A stretch of 64,000 nt of DNA from contig NZ_CP111079.1 in assembly GCF_026278245.1 (NCBI RefSeq), positions 1,242,501 through 1,306,500 on the forward strand, in the 5' to 3' direction. Of this stretch, positions 38,429-50,291 are shown in pieces. Origin of the DNA: Pontibacter kalidii. GTDB lineage: Bacteria > Bacteroidota > Bacteroidia > Cytophagales > Hymenobacteraceae. The position numbers were made by a program, and so were the translations under genes. The notes under the pieces were generated by a model. It saw only the letters and a list, made by a program, of their open reading frames with translations. It had not been told where the DNA came from and searched no databases. The stretch's first letter is position 1; each line of letters begins with the position of its first letter.

Positions 38429-39062
38429 AAGTTAATTGTTTTACGAGGTTCTTGAAAAGCAACATCCCAAATTTATGGCTTTTCTCAGGATGAAACTGGA
38501 ACCCAACTATATTTTCTTTTCTGATGCCTGAACTAAAGTTAATGCCGTAGTTGGTGGAGCATAGCTCATGTGATGAATCTTCAAGTTTAGCGTAATAGCT
38601 ATGTACGAAGTAGTAGCGTAGTTCCGGAGCCCCTATGTCAAGAAGTGAATTATCCGTCTGTGAGGCATGGATTAGGTTCCAACCCATATGCGGGACACGG
38701 AGGCGAGAGGCGTTGGCATCAAAATTAAACTTCTTACATTCCCCCGATACCCACCCAAGGCCTGCCTTTTCTCCTTCTTCGCTGCCATTTAAAAGCAACT
38801 GCATCCCTAAGCAAATTCCCACGAGAGGTGTTTTCTCCACCAGCACCTTCTTTTCAAGAATAGGAATCAGGTTCAGCTTCTCAAGATTGCTCATGCCATC
38901 ATCGAAAGAACCTACACCTGGCAGGAAGAGCAAGTCGGCTGCATTTAATTCTTCAGGGCGATTGGTGATAGTACAGTTATAACCAACCCGCTTAAGCATG
39001 TTTTGAATCGAACCGGAATTACCTAAACCATAGTCTATGATACAGATTGTTGAATGCTTCAT
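38415..39062 (-). CDS. hisH2: HisH-like glutamine amidotransferase subunit
   Basis: 215 residues, class I glutamine amidotransferase. The nucleophile lies in GICLGMQLL, and the histidine/glutamate pair in GFQFHPEKSHK; the oxyanion strand LPGVGSFDDGM is present. It hydrolyses glutamine and passes ammonia to the HisF-like subunit. Linked to the WbpG-like gene downstream, it should serve amidine formation on a sugar rather than imidazole glycerol phosphate synthesis. It follows a glycosyltransferase gene by 16 bases. Confidence 0.9.
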   Translation of the reverse strand: MKHSTICIIDYGLGNSGSIQNMLKRVGYNCTITNRPEELNAADLLFLPGVGSFDDGMSNLEKLNLIPILEKKVLVEKTPLVGICLGMQLLLNGSEEGEKAGLGWVSGECKKFNFDANASRLRVPHMGWNLIHASQTDNSLLDIGAPELRYYFVHSYYAKLEDSSHELCSTNYGINFSSGIRKENIVGFQFHPEKSHKFGMLLFKNLVKQLTCVKS

Positions 39063-39078
39063 GTGTCAGGTAGCTATA

Positions 39079-40218
39079 TTAGATACTTAAATAGGGCGTA
39101 ATTAATTTGTTCTCTTCGTTTGCCCAGGACAACTTATTGTTGTGTTGCGTTATGAGAGATTTCACCCCGTCTATATCCTCCTTGGAGATACGGTTGATTA
39201 AGTCCTTAAATTCACAGGCTTTAACATCAACAGTCCAACCACACTTGGCTTCTTCTATAAACTGTGCCATGTCTGGAAAGTTGCTCACAATGGAGGGGAT
39301 GCCCGCTAAATAGTACTCATACAATTTGTTGGGCATACAGTAATAATAACTAAGGCAAATGTTTTCGATCAATGCTATTCCAACATCAGCACTACAGGAG
39401 TAAGATAATACCTCATTAGGAGGAACAGCCGGCACATAATGTATATTTTGAAATTTTTTAGAGAAATCTCTTACTTCGTTCTCAAGCTCCCCATAGCCCA
39501 TAATAATCAAGTGTTTGTTTGGGTCAACGCCACTAAAGGCCTCTAAAAGTATGGGAATCCCCCTTCCTGAGAAAAGCCCACCTTGATAGATGAACTTTAT
39601 GGCATTACTATCTAAGCCAAGCAGAACAGAGAATTTGTTACTAGCCGGAGGAGCTTCGAAGGCTTTTGGGATATTCTTCACAACCGAAACCTTTTCATCA
39701 GATAGGGCATACCGTTTTAGATACCAAAGTTTGATGTTATCTGAAACTACAAATACATGATGTGTTTTATGTATAAAGATCCGTTCTACCACTCTGTAAA
39801 TTTTCTGAGCTAATCGTTTCAGACCCTTCTTTTCAGTCTCCAGTTCATGCGGATCATAAATAAGCTTTGATCCAGATAGGAAACTAAGCCAGTAGGATAG
39901 GGGTAAATCGTTAACACTATGGGAATTAACGACCTTTACTGGGTGTCGAAGAACGAAGTATGAGGCCTTTAGTATATATTGGGTCAGAAACAAAAGTTTT
40001 AATATTATACCTTTCTGTAAACCAAAGTTGAAAAAGGCTGGTCTCCAAACCTTTCTTTTTTCATCAATGATTTCCCACTCAGGCAAAGAGTCCCCTGGAA
40101 GCGCAAGAATAACAACTTCATCAATAATGTTATGGTTGATGAGCGATTCTGTTATTTTTAAGATTCGGCTTTCGAACTTAAACTGTGAAGGGTAAATATG
40201 TATGTTAAGCTTTTTCAT
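39079..40218 (-). CDS. Family 4 glycosyltransferase (WbpH-like position)
   Basis: 379 residues from the ATG at 40218. GT-B fold: KLNIHIYPSQFKFESRILKI at the N-terminus, KLIYDPHELETEKKG in the first domain, FIYQGGLFSGRGIPILLEAF opening the second, and the donor region MPNKLYEYYLAGIPSIVSNFP. The DPHE motif is common in enzymes for N-acetylated sugars. It sits 2 bases after the asparagine synthase gene and just before the hisH/hisF/wbpG trio, so it may transfer the amidino sugar. The actual donor is unproven. Confidence 0.86.
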   Translation of the reverse strand: MKKLNIHIYPSQFKFESRILKITESLINHNIIDEVVILALPGDSLPEWEIIDEKRKVWRPAFFNFGLQKGIILKLLFLTQYILKASYFVLRHPVKVVNSHSVNDLPLSYWLSFLSGSKLIYDPHELETEKKGLKRLAQKIYRVVERIFIHKTHHVFVVSDNIKLWYLKRYALSDEKVSVVKNIPKAFEAPPASNKFSVLLGLDSNAIKFIYQGGLFSGRGIPILLEAFSGVDPNKHLIIMGYGELENEVRDFSKKFQNIHYVPAVPPNEVLSYSCSADVGIALIENICLSYYYCMPNKLYEYYLAGIPSIVSNFPDMAQFIEEAKCGWTVDVKACEFKDLINRISKEDIDGVKSLITQHNNKLSWANEENKLITPYLSI

Positions 40219-40220
40219 GA

Positions 40221-42131
40221 TCAAAGTGTAGCTTTATTAATCTCAGCCCACCTTAGGAAGTTTAAGTATCTCCAATGCTCCTCAGTGTAGTTAGCTTTAT
40301 TAGTAAAAACCTTGGTAAACTCAGCCTTCAACTCATTTATTTTGAGCCCGAAATGACTGTTATTACGCGAGTTTAAAATTTCCGAAACCCAAGAGGAGGA
40401 GTTCTTTATCCATTTTCGTTCTGGAGTCTCAAAGCCTATTTTGTCTTTTCTTTTTAAGATTTCTTGAGGTAAATAGCTCTTCAGGCCTTCACGCATCAGT
40501 TGTTTTGTATAACCATCATTGGTTAAGATATAATCCTCTGGCAAGGAGAAAACAAACTCAGTTAGGTCCTTTGTCAGGAAAGGAACACGTCCCTCTATGG
40601 AAAACGCCATAGAGTTCCTGTCCTGATACCGGAGCAGCCAAGGAAGACCTACATGTTTGAGTCGTTTATAGAGTGAGGCTTTTAGATAGTTGTCTCCGAA
40701 ATTCGGGGCGGTAAAGGTTATATCATTTGCATCTATGGCCTTAGTCTCAAAAAATCGTTCAGTATGAGAGAGGTAGCGCTTCTCTAAACGTTTCTGCATA
40801 TCCCAAGGGAGGATTTTAGCAACGCCTTTCAGGATAAGCCTTAATTTTGATACATTAAGAAGCGGGTCAATTTTCCTGATAAATGCTATGTATGCATTAA
40901 TTCCATCCTTCTGAAGTATAGACATCGCTCTATCGGAGAAATAATGAATATAGCCTGCAAAAATTTCATCAGCCCCCTGTCCGTCAAGCACTACTTTGAT
41001 GTTATTCTCCTTCACCAATTCGAATACCTTGTATTGTGCGTAGATGCTTGTACCTCCAAAAGGCTCATCCTGAAGCGCTATTATTTTTTCAATTTCCGAA
41101 ATAAAGGTTGCTTCTGATGGTTCTGTGAAGTAGGGTACACTTCCGACTTTTGCGTTTACTATATCAATCCACTTCTTTTCGCTTTTTTCCTCATAGTTAG
41201 GAATATAGCTAAAGGCGTGTTTTTTTCGCTCTGGCAGAATCTTATCGGCAATACAGATAACTGAGGAGGAGTCTAGACCACCTGAGAGAGTATAGCCCAC
41301 TTCTACATCGCTTCTCAGATGTATTTTTATATTATTATAAAAAATCTCCTCAACGCGACTGGCAGCATCCTGGAAGGAAATATTGCGTACTTCAATATTT
41401 TCAAGGGACCAGTAGGGCTTTGGCTTTATAGCTTCACTTTTAGCTGCTGGTATAATGGCGTAGTGTGCAGCTGGGAACTCACAAATATCGCTGTATATAG
41501 TTTCTGAAGAATGATTGGTCCACCCATACGCCAAGTATTCCTGCAACTTGGCCGCGTTGATCTTTTTATTTACTTTAGTCTCTGCAACAAGTCCTTTTAT
41601 TTCGGAGCAAAAGAGGAAAAAGTTATTGTTTACTGCGTAATAAAGCGGCTTAATTCCGAAAGGGTCTCTTGCCAGGAAGACTTCGTTCTTAACTGTATCA
41701 TGTATTGCAAAGGCAAACATGCCATTAAAGTATTCGAGACATTTCACGCCCCACGTTTCATAGGCATATAAAATTACTTCTGTGTCAGTTTCAGTCTGAA
41801 ACTGATAGCCTTTCGCCATTAAAAGATCCCTCAACTCAATGTAATTGTAGACCTCACCATTATATGTAATAGTGTATCTTTTATTAAGCGTCTGCATAGG
41901 TTGCCAACCTCTTTCAGATAAGTCTAGGATTGATAGTCTGCGGTGAAGGAAGGCCACGTTGAAATCAAATCCATCTTTGATCTCTCTTGTCAACACTTTT
42001 TCTCCTCCAGCAGCAAAGTAGAAGCCAAAGTCATCAGGACCTCTATGCTCAATGGCACTTCCGATGTTTTGTATGGTCTCTAGTGAAATTTCGGACCGTT
42101 TAAAATTTATTGCTCCACCTATTCCGCACAT
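40221..42131 (-). CDS. asnB: Asparagine synthase-like glutamine amidotransferase
   Basis: 636 residues. N-terminal Ntn glutaminase domain with C2 exposed (MCGIGGAINF), HRRLSILDLS and TYNGEVYNY; C-terminal synthase with PP-loop SGGLDSSSV (around 290) and DGQGADEIFAGY. In polysaccharide loci such proteins often amidate a uronic acid or another sugar rather than make free asparagine; that reading fits the diamino uronic acid genes here, but free asparagine synthesis is not excluded. It follows a glycosyltransferase gene by 45 bases. Confidence 0.9.
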   Translation of the reverse strand: MCGIGGAINFKRSEISLETIQNIGSAIEHRGPDDFGFYFAAGGEKVLTREIKDGFDFNVAFLHRRLSILDLSERGWQPMQTLNKRYTITYNGEVYNYIELRDLLMAKGYQFQTETDTEVILYAYETWGVKCLEYFNGMFAFAIHDTVKNEVFLARDPFGIKPLYYAVNNNFFLFCSEIKGLVAETKVNKKINAAKLQEYLAYGWTNHSSETIYSDICEFPAAHYAIIPAAKSEAIKPKPYWSLENIEVRNISFQDAASRVEEIFYNNIKIHLRSDVEVGYTLSGGLDSSSVICIADKILPERKKHAFSYIPNYEEKSEKKWIDIVNAKVGSVPYFTEPSEATFISEIEKIIALQDEPFGGTSIYAQYKVFELVKENNIKVVLDGQGADEIFAGYIHYFSDRAMSILQKDGINAYIAFIRKIDPLLNVSKLRLILKGVAKILPWDMQKRLEKRYLSHTERFFETKAIDANDITFTAPNFGDNYLKASLYKRLKHVGLPWLLRYQDRNSMAFSIEGRVPFLTKDLTEFVFSLPEDYILTNDGYTKQLMREGLKSYLPQEILKRKDKIGFETPERKWIKNSSSWVSEILNSRNNSHFGLKINELKAEFTKVFTNKANYTEEHWRYLNFLRWAEINKATL

Positions 42132-42176
42132 GGTATTATTTCAGCATTTATGATTGAAAGCAGCATTGTTTTTATG

Positions 42177-43385
42177 CTACTTAATTAGTGATTTATAGAC
42201 CTCTATTATTTGTGGTATTACTGCTCGCTTTGAAAATTTATCTTCAAACCCTTTTCTGATTCGGTCTGAATCAAAAGCTGAGTAGTTCTCCATTAAGTAA
42301 AATATCTTCTGAGCCAAGTCTTGAGGGTCTTGTACTTCGGCAAGCAATCCATTGTATTCATCCACTATACACTCCGGTCCTCCGCATCTTGTGGCTATAA
42401 CCGGTTTGCCACAAGCGATAGCTTCTGCATACACCACGCCAAATGTCTCTCCATGACTTGGTAAAACAAATGCGTGACATTTTCGATACATTTCTCTTGC
42501 TTTGCTTCTACTTATCTCTCCAAGCCAATCTACATGCTGTTCCAGGCCTAATTCTTTTGCTTTTGCTTTATAGTGCTGTAGGAGTTGGCCACCTCCACCA
42601 ATGCTGAATACCACCTTCTGTTTGTTTTTTATCACAATTCGAATTGCTTCGAGTAAATCATCGATTCCTTTCTCCGGGTATAGCATTGCAAGAGTGAAGA
42701 AATGGAAAGGCGCATCTACCGGAGTGTAGGTGGGTGTGAAAAAGTCTTCGTTGATTACATTAGGGATGAAGACGGGCTGTTGAAAGCCAAAATCCGTGAT
42801 ATCATTCGCGAGTTTGGGACTAACCGCTACAACCTTACTGGAGTTTTCTAAGGGCAAAGCCAGTTTTGGGTGAATACCACCATCTCTCAAAAGAAACTTC
42901 TCGAACGGGAAAGGCCCCATATGTTCTGTGATAACATAGGGTACTTTGTATTGTTGGGCTAGGGCCATAGCAATATAACCTGCAGGATAACTAACATGGG
43001 CATGTATAACATCTACTTTACCATACCGTGCTTGGTAGGATTCGAAGTTAGCAAAATTAGCATTTATCATTCCCGCAATGTTGTCACCTTTCACGTTAAA
43101 TGGCCACTCAAAGGTTAGAGAAGGAGTGAATAGTTCGATAAGATTGTCCCTTAATGGCGTAACTTGTGTTAACTTTCTGTTTTTCCCGAAGTTATAAAAC
43201 GCCTTTAAGGTAGAGAAGGGATTCTTATTAAGAGCGTATTGGGCGTTGTTCTGCCCCCACAGACTAACACCTATGTTTAGCCTTTCGTACATTTCTGCAA
43301 TATAGGAAGCCTGTTCTTTAAAGAAGATACCTGCTATAGGGCTATTGGCCGAAGGATACCAAGATGGGATGATAAAAACATTCAT
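42177..43385 (-). CDS. Family 4 glycosyltransferase
   Basis: 402 residues, GT-B fold. Starts NVFIIPSWYPSANSPIAGIFFKEQA, typical of family 4 exopolysaccharide transferases; VDVIHAHVSYPAG and VITEHMGPFP mark the acceptor side; FTLAMLYPEKGIDDLLEAI and FVLPSHGETFGVVYAEAIACGKPV give the donor site with the EX7E acidic pair. It acts on the cytoplasmic repeat unit. The donor sugar is unknown. Gap of 83 bases to the flippase gene upstream. Confidence 0.9.
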   Translation of the reverse strand: MNVFIIPSWYPSANSPIAGIFFKEQASYIAEMYERLNIGVSLWGQNNAQYALNKNPFSTLKAFYNFGKNRKLTQVTPLRDNLIELFTPSLTFEWPFNVKGDNIAGMINANFANFESYQARYGKVDVIHAHVSYPAGYIAMALAQQYKVPYVITEHMGPFPFEKFLLRDGGIHPKLALPLENSSKVVAVSPKLANDITDFGFQQPVFIPNVINEDFFTPTYTPVDAPFHFFTLAMLYPEKGIDDLLEAIRIVIKNKQKVVFSIGGGGQLLQHYKAKAKELGLEQHVDWLGEISRSKAREMYRKCHAFVLPSHGETFGVVYAEAIACGKPVIATRCGGPECIVDEYNGLLAEVQDPQDLAQKIFYLMENYSAFDSDRIRKGFEDKFSKRAVIPQIIEVYKSLIK

Positions 43386-43468
43386 GCTTGTTGTGTGATT
43401 AAGTCTGTAGGAGTTCTATGACGTATTGTCAGAATGAAGTATCAAGTTTGCACTACAAGTATGAATGG

Positions 43469-44770
43469 CTAACCTGAAACTTTCTTTAATAAGATGAAAT
43501 TGAAAAGTATGATAAGGATGATATCCAGTATCCCCCAAAGAATCAGGCCTAGGAAGACATCATTTTGTAAGTAGCCTATGTAAAATGCCAGGGGTCTTAA
43601 GAAAATAAATAGAATTCCGAACAGGAGAGAGTATTTCTGAATGCCATAGACGATGAAGGCTGTGCTTGTAGGGGAACTACAGAAAACAAAAAGTAAGGGA
43701 ATAGAGAGGATGGAGGCAATCTTACCAGCCTCTTCCCATTCAGCACCAAACAATAGGACGAAGAGTTCACTGCCGAAAAGTAATAGTATTGTAAAGGGAA
43801 CTAATCCTATGGCAAATAACAAGCCCCACATTTTAAGTATGAGTTTTATTGAGTCTTGTTTATGATGGTGTACTTCAGTTAATTTCTGATAAAACACCTG
43901 ACCAATGCTTACGCCAATCAGGCTGATCGGTAAATTCAGAATTCTGAATGCAAAAGAGAAATGCCCTGCTAAGGCTTCAGTAAAGAGAAAAGATATTAGG
44001 TAAACCGGCAACTGCGTTGTAAAGGTATCTAGAAAGGAAGTAGGTAAGGAATATTTAGGGAAATCTGCATGTTCAATAGCGGAATGCTTTATCCCCCTTT
44101 TTGTAGTAACTTTTCTTATCTCTCTAAATAACGGCCCTCCCTTATAGGCTATCACTACCAAAGCCATGATTGCACCTACAAGCTGGCCCCATACTAAACC
44201 TACGCCTAAGCTTAAAAAGATTCCCACTAGTATCGCAGCAGTTATATTAGATGCGTTTTGGGCGATCTTAGAGGAGGCTAGAAAATTATAGTTTTTTTCC
44301 CTGTTTGCCCAATAGGAGAGAATTTGATAGGCTCCCATGAATAGAAAAGAAACTGGTATCAAGTAAATAACATGGCTCAGGGCGGGTTTGTCTACAAGCC
44401 CAATAACCCACTTATGCAGAAGAACTAACAGAAGCGAGATAAGAAACGTTAGCGACCCAAGTATGATGAAAGACAACGATACTAAGTTAATTGCACCTGA
44501 ACGCAATTTTGCAGATACGATGGCTATATCGTATCTGCCAGTAGAGAAAATTAGGAGTATAGATAAGGTGCTGTTGTAGAGTGCAAAAGTTCCAAAATCT
44601 TCCGGGGTATAAATTCTAGACAGAACAGGGGATGCGGCAACAGATATAATCTGAGCAAGGGCAGTTCCTGTAAACAACTTTGCTGCATTCTGCAGATACT
44701 CGGATTGAGCGGCGCCCTTGACCAGACTTTTGATCTCTTTATTCTTGAAGGCTTTCAAATAAGACTCCAT
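43469..44770 (-). CDS. Wzx-type oligosaccharide flippase
   Basis: 433 residues with about twelve membrane helices and the N-terminal FTGTALAQIISVAASPVLSRIYTPEDFGTFALY pattern (quoted here only in part: AASPVLSRIYTPEDFGTFA) typical of the polysaccharide-transporter branch of the MOP superfamily. It should move undecaprenyl-linked repeat units across the inner membrane. It is the only flippase candidate in the cluster, paired with polymerase and ligase candidates downstream. Confidence 0.88.
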   Translation of the reverse strand: MESYLKAFKNKEIKSLVKGAAQSEYLQNAAKLFTGTALAQIISVAASPVLSRIYTPEDFGTFALYNSTLSILLIFSTGRYDIAIVSAKLRSGAINLVSLSFIILGSLTFLISLLLVLLHKWVIGLVDKPALSHVIYLIPVSFLFMGAYQILSYWANREKNYNFLASSKIAQNASNITAAILVGIFLSLGVGLVWGQLVGAIMALVVIAYKGGPLFREIRKVTTKRGIKHSAIEHADFPKYSLPTSFLDTFTTQLPVYLISFLFTEALAGHFSFAFRILNLPISLIGVSIGQVFYQKLTEVHHHKQDSIKLILKMWGLLFAIGLVPFTILLLFGSELFVLLFGAEWEEAGKIASILSIPLLFVFCSSPTSTAFIVYGIQKYSLLFGILFIFLRPLAFYIGYLQNDVFLGLILWGILDIILIILFNFILLKKVSG

Positions 44771-44850
44771 TTTTAAATTATACTCTTGAGCCTAAGCTGC
44801 TCAGGTATTCAACCCGTACCTCCATCAGGCCTTTATAAAAAGCATGTGAC

Positions 44851-46384
<1,534 letters not shown>

Positions 46385-46385
<1 letters not shown>

Positions 46386-47542
46386 TAGGCTAGGTTATTA
46401 GTTGCAAGGAATTCTTTGACTGAATCTGTGATAAATCGGAGTTCTTCCTCCTGCTGCTCAGTATGAATAGGCAGTGAGAGAACTCTTGCAGCCAAATCCT
46501 CAGATACAGGCAGGTCTCCCTCTGTGTAGCCGTAAGACCGGTATGCCTTCTGCAAATGCAGCGGAACTGGGTAGTATACCATAGAAGGAATGCCCCTATC
46601 GGCCAGGAATTGCTTTAGATCATCCCTATTGAATGTATTGCACTTAAGCGTGTATTGATGAAACACATGGGAAGAGTTTGCCATACGCTGTGGGAGGGTC
46701 AAAGCAGCCAGGTTGCCGAGCTGCTTGTCATAGAAATCTGCAGTTCTGTTTCTCTTACTGCAGTAATTATTCAATTCTCTGAGTTTCACCCTCAGAATAG
46801 CTGCTTGCATAGTGTCCAACCTGGAGTTAACACCAACCAGATCATGATAGTATTTCACCCGCTGCCCATGGTTGGCAATCACCTGTATCTTTCGGGCCAA
46901 GTTCTCATCCTGAACGAAGAGGGCTCCGCCATCGCCGTAGCAGCCTAGGTTCTTGGAAGGAAAGAAGGACGTTGTGCCAACTGTGCCTATTGTGCCTGCC
47001 TTCTTTTTCGTACCGTCGCTAAATGTAAATTCTGCACCAATAGCCTGAGCGGTGTCTTCTATAACGAAAAGGCTATGTGCTTTGGCTATATCCAAAATAG
47101 CTTCCATGTCAGCACACTGGCCATACAGGTGTACCGGCACAATGGCTTTTGTACGGGAAGTTATACTATCTTTTATTGATTGAGGTGCAATCAAGAAGGT
47201 GTCTGGATCTACATCTACGAACACCGGTGTTAAACCTAAAAGTGCAATTACCTCTGCTGTTGCAACATAGGTAAAGCTTGGCACAATCACCTCATCGCCA
47301 TGCCTTAATTCCAGACCCATCATAGCGAGTTGGAGGGCGTCAGTCCCGTTGGCGCAGGGCACGGCGTGCTTAATATTGTTGTACTCCGCTAGTTCAGACG
47401 CGAACTGGCCAACAGCAGGCCCATTGATATAGGAGGATGTTTCTATAACATCCGCAATTGCAGCATCTATTTCATCTTTAAGACGCAGATATTGCCCATA
47501 CAGATCGACCATTTGTATGGTGTATTGACGAGTGATCTTCAT
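46385..47542 (-). CDS. wbpE: DegT/DnrJ/EryC1 aminotransferase, WbpE/WlbC-like
   Basis: 385 residues from the ATG at 47542, which has an AAAGG ribosome-binding site 8 bases upstream; ATGs at 47563 and 47512 are alternatives. Fold type I PLP enzyme with the internal-aldimine lysine in [14 protein letters not shown] and [18 protein letters not shown] at the N-terminus. It transaminates the 3-keto sugar made by the WbpB-like enzyme, using glutamate. It is the first gene of the long minus-strand cluster, divergent from the Wzz-like gene. Confidence 0.92.
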
Positions 47543-47622
47543 TAAGTTTGCCTTTAATGGCATAAAAGTAGTAAATTATTCCTCCATTTAGGAAAATCAG
47601 CATGCTTTCTTTTGGGATCCAC

Positions 47623-47630
47623 TATATTTG
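47623..47630 (+). promoter_or_regulatory. -7 box of the Wzz-like gene
   Basis: TATATTTG is an exact TAnnTTTG match 46 bases before the ATG of the plus-strand gene. A TTTG at 47611-47614 is too close to act as the -33 element. Confidence 0.55.
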
Positions 47631-47676
47631 TCACCTGTTCCAGAGTCTTTAACTTTAACCTCAAGTAAATAAATTC

Positions 47677-48555
47677 ATGCAACAAGTTGATAAAGATGAG
47701 ATTGATGTGGCCGAAGTCTTTCGAAATATAGGTCTGTTCTTTAATAGCATAAAGAAAAGAATTCAATATGTTTTTGATGTTGTTCTTTCGCACAAGCTAA
47801 TGATAATAGGTATAACTGCCCTAGGTTTAGGAGTAGGGTATCTTACCTACTCCCTTACCAAGCCTTACTATACCTCATCTATGACCTTAATGCTTGCAAA
47901 CATCCGTAATGAATTTATCGAGGATCAGCTGAACAAGCTCTCCACTATGATCGGTGAAGGTAATTACGAGGTAGTAGCAGACAGGTTAGATATTAGCCAA
48001 GCCTCGGCGCAACAGATCAAGGAAATGAAGTTCTCAAACCTTGACCAAGATAGGATTGAGGAAGATAGTGTGCTAACAGGATCGCCGTTCAGGATAGAGC
48101 TGTCCCTATATAACAGGGAATTATTTGAAAGTATGGAGCCAGCATTAACCAATTATTTAGAGAACAATAGATACTTTGCAAAGCAGAAAAGGATAAAGCA
48201 GCGGCAAGTGGAAAGTATGATCTCCAAACTAAAGGGAGAAATCTCGTCAATTGATAGCATGAAAACAAATGTAGGCTCTCCAAGGGGACCTGTGAATGGC
48301 TTTGTATATGGTCAGCCAATAGACCCTACCAACTTGTATAAGGAGAGTATTCTAATGTATAAGGAGCAGGTAGAATTGGAAGCTGACCTTGAGAATCTGG
48401 ATAATGTTGAAATAGTTACGGGATTTGTTCCTAAGCTTTTGCCTACAGGTCCCAGCCTTAAGCGTCACCTTGCTATTGGTGTTGGTCTAGGATTTATAGT
48501 TGGAGTTATTGTTGCCCTCAATTTGGCGAAAAAGAGGAGGAAACTCTTGAGTTAG
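47677..48555 (+). CDS. Wzz-like chain-length determinant protein
   Basis: 292 residues with the polysaccharide co-polymerase layout: a membrane helix near the N-terminus (LMIIGITALGLGVGYLTYSL, about 43-62), a periplasmic helical domain with coiled-coil character (about 70-255), and a second helix near the C-terminus (LAIGVGLGFIVGVIVALNLA). The proline-rich LLPTGPSLKRH motif precedes the second helix, as in Wzz. It would set the modal length of the glycan. It is transcribed away from the rest of the cluster and has no attached tyrosine kinase domain. Confidence 0.85.
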   Translation: MQQVDKDEIDVAEVFRNIGLFFNSIKKRIQYVFDVVLSHKLMIIGITALGLGVGYLTYSLTKPYYTSSMTLMLANIRNEFIEDQLNKLSTMIGEGNYEVVADRLDISQASAQQIKEMKFSNLDQDRIEEDSVLTGSPFRIELSLYNRELFESMEPALTNYLENNRYFAKQKRIKQRQVESMISKLKGEISSIDSMKTNVGSPRGPVNGFVYGQPIDPTNLYKESILMYKEQVELEADLENLDNVEIVTGFVPKLLPTGPSLKRHLAIGVGLGFIVGVIVALNLAKKRRKLLS

Positions 48556-48576
48556 GTTATTTCCATGCTCCATGTA

Positions 48577-48622
48577 ACAGAACAGCCGCTGCTATATCCA
48601 TAGCAGCGGCTGTTCTGTTTTT
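48577..48622. terminator. Bidirectional hairpin terminator
   Basis: A perfect 19-bp stem (ACAGAACAGCCGCTGCTAT and its complement) around a 4-base loop (48596-48599), followed by TTTTTAT on the plus strand. It separates the Wzz-like gene from the convergent GNAT-nitrilase gene. Confidence 0.92.
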
Positions 48623-48627
48623 ATACC

Positions 48628-50178
48628 CTACTCATCCTTCCGCATCACCCAGCTCAGGTTATACAGATCTCTCCTGCGATCTTTCAGGTTACGTACGCTG
48701 CCTGCCGTGTTCAGATCCTTGAGCAGGTCCAGGTCCAGGTCGGCGATGAGCGTCATCTCGGTGTTGGGCGTAGCCTCGGCAATGACGGCGTCATGCGGGA
48801 AAGCGAAATCGGAAGGGGAGAAGACGGCGGACTGAGAGTACTGGATGTCCATGTTTTCCACCTTCGGCAGGTTGCCCACGCTACCGGTGATGGCTACATA
48901 GCACTCGTTCTCGATGGCCCGGGCCTGGGAGCAAAGGCGCACGCGCAGGTAGGCGTTCTTGGTGTCGGTCCAGTAAGGCACGAACAGGATCTTCATGTCC
49001 ATATCGGAGAGCATGCGGGCCAGTTCCGGGAACTCCACGTCGTAGCAGATGAGAATGCCTACTTTACCGATGTCGGTATCGAATATCTTCAGTTTATGGC
49101 CCCCGCGCATCCCCCAGTAGTGCGACTCGTCCGGGGTGACGTGTAGCTTGTACTGCGAGTCGTAGGTGCCGTCGCGGCGGCAGAGGTAGCTCACGTTGTA
49201 GAGCTTGTTATCGTAGTACTCCGGCATACTTCCGGCAATGATGTTGATGTTGTACGACAAGGCCAGGTGAATCATCCGCTCACGGATCTCCTCTGTATAC
49301 TCTGCCATACTTCTGATCGCCTCCGACGGGGTGTCCTCGTTTGACAGGGCCATCAGCGGTGCGTTGAAGAACTCCGGGAACATCACGATATCGGATTTGT
49401 ATGAGCTCACGGTGTCCACGAAGAACTCTACCTGCTGCATAAAATCGTCGATGTCTTTAATGGCCCGCATCTGCCACTGCACGATGCCTATACGCACCAC
49501 GGTTTTCTTGCCCCCTATGAGCTTTTCCTTATCCTCGTAGTACACGTTAATCCACTCTAGCAGCGTGGCGTAGGCCTTTGAGTCGGTGTCGTCGGGGAGG
49601 TAGCCCTTGAGGATGCGGCGGACGTGGAAGCCGTTGCTTAGTTGGAAAGAAAGCACCGGGTCGGAGAGCTCCTTGTTGCGCACCATCTCGATATACTTGG
49701 CAGGTGTGAGCTTGTTGGCGTAGTCCTTATACCCGGGTATGCGGCCGCCGGCAATAATGCCGCGCAGGTTCAGCTTCTCGCAGATCTCCTTGCGGGCGTC
49801 GTAGAGGCGGCGGCCCAGGCGGAGGTTGCGGTACTCCGGGTGCACGAATACATCGATGCCGTACAGCGTGTCACCTTCCGGGTCGTGTGTTTTAAAGGAG
49901 CCTTTGTCTATGATCTGATCGTAGGTGTGCTTGTCGCCATACTCGTCGTAATCAATAATTAGGCTCAGGGCGGCAGCCACTACTTTGCCATTGTCCTCAA
50001 TACAGATCTGGCCTTCCGGAAACTTCTTTAGCAGGTTGGAGAACTCCTTTCGGGTCCAGGCGCCGTCAATGCTGGAGTACACGGTCTCCATAATCTCCTT
50101 TACCTCTTTGTAATCCCTTAGTTCCAGCTGGCGCAGCAGCAATCTATGTTCAAAACTGGTTTCTTCTCGTTCACTCAT
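48628..50178 (-). CDS. Fused GNAT acetyltransferase and carbon-nitrogen hydrolase
   Basis: 516 residues. Residues 1-210 are a GNAT domain (LRQLELRDYKEVKEIME, then VFVHPEYRNLRLGRRLYDAR, the acetyl-CoA site). Residues 228-510 are a nitrilase-family hydrolase with the E-K-C triad in MFPEFFNAPL, LHVTPDESHYWG region (lysine in YKLHV) and GILICYDVEFPELARML. This fusion is widespread in Bacteroidota and Proteobacteria and has no settled substrate. It is cytoplasmic. A strong hairpin marks its 3' side. Confidence 0.9.
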   Translation of the reverse strand: MSEREETSFEHRLLLRQLELRDYKEVKEIMETVYSSIDGAWTRKEFSNLLKKFPEGQICIEDNGKVVAAALSLIIDYDEYGDKHTYDQIIDKGSFKTHDPEGDTLYGIDVFVHPEYRNLRLGRRLYDARKEICEKLNLRGIIAGGRIPGYKDYANKLTPAKYIEMVRNKELSDPVLSFQLSNGFHVRRILKGYLPDDTDSKAYATLLEWINVYYEDKEKLIGGKKTVVRIGIVQWQMRAIKDIDDFMQQVEFFVDTVSSYKSDIVMFPEFFNAPLMALSNEDTPSEAIRSMAEYTEEIRERMIHLALSYNINIIAGSMPEYYDNKLYNVSYLCRRDGTYDSQYKLHVTPDESHYWGMRGGHKLKIFDTDIGKVGILICYDVEFPELARMLSDMDMKILFVPYWTDTKNAYLRVRLCSQARAIENECYVAITGSVGNLPKVENMDIQYSQSAVFSPSDFAFPHDAVIAEATPNTEMTLIADLDLDLLKDLNTAGSVRNLKDRRRDLYNLSWVMRKDE

Positions 50179-50291
50179 TATGTGTTGGAAATATTAATAC
50201 TTGTAGCTATATACGTATGCTTACCATACTTTTGGTATAGTATACCTGTAGCACCGGATAATGCAAGTGCTGCGGTGCAAAAATAAATAAA

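Noticed and set aside
37664..39062. hisF and hisH as part of histidine biosynthesis
   Set aside because: No other his genes are present, Asp11 of HisF is missing and a WbpG-like gene is directly attached, so the pair is assigned to sugar amidine formation.
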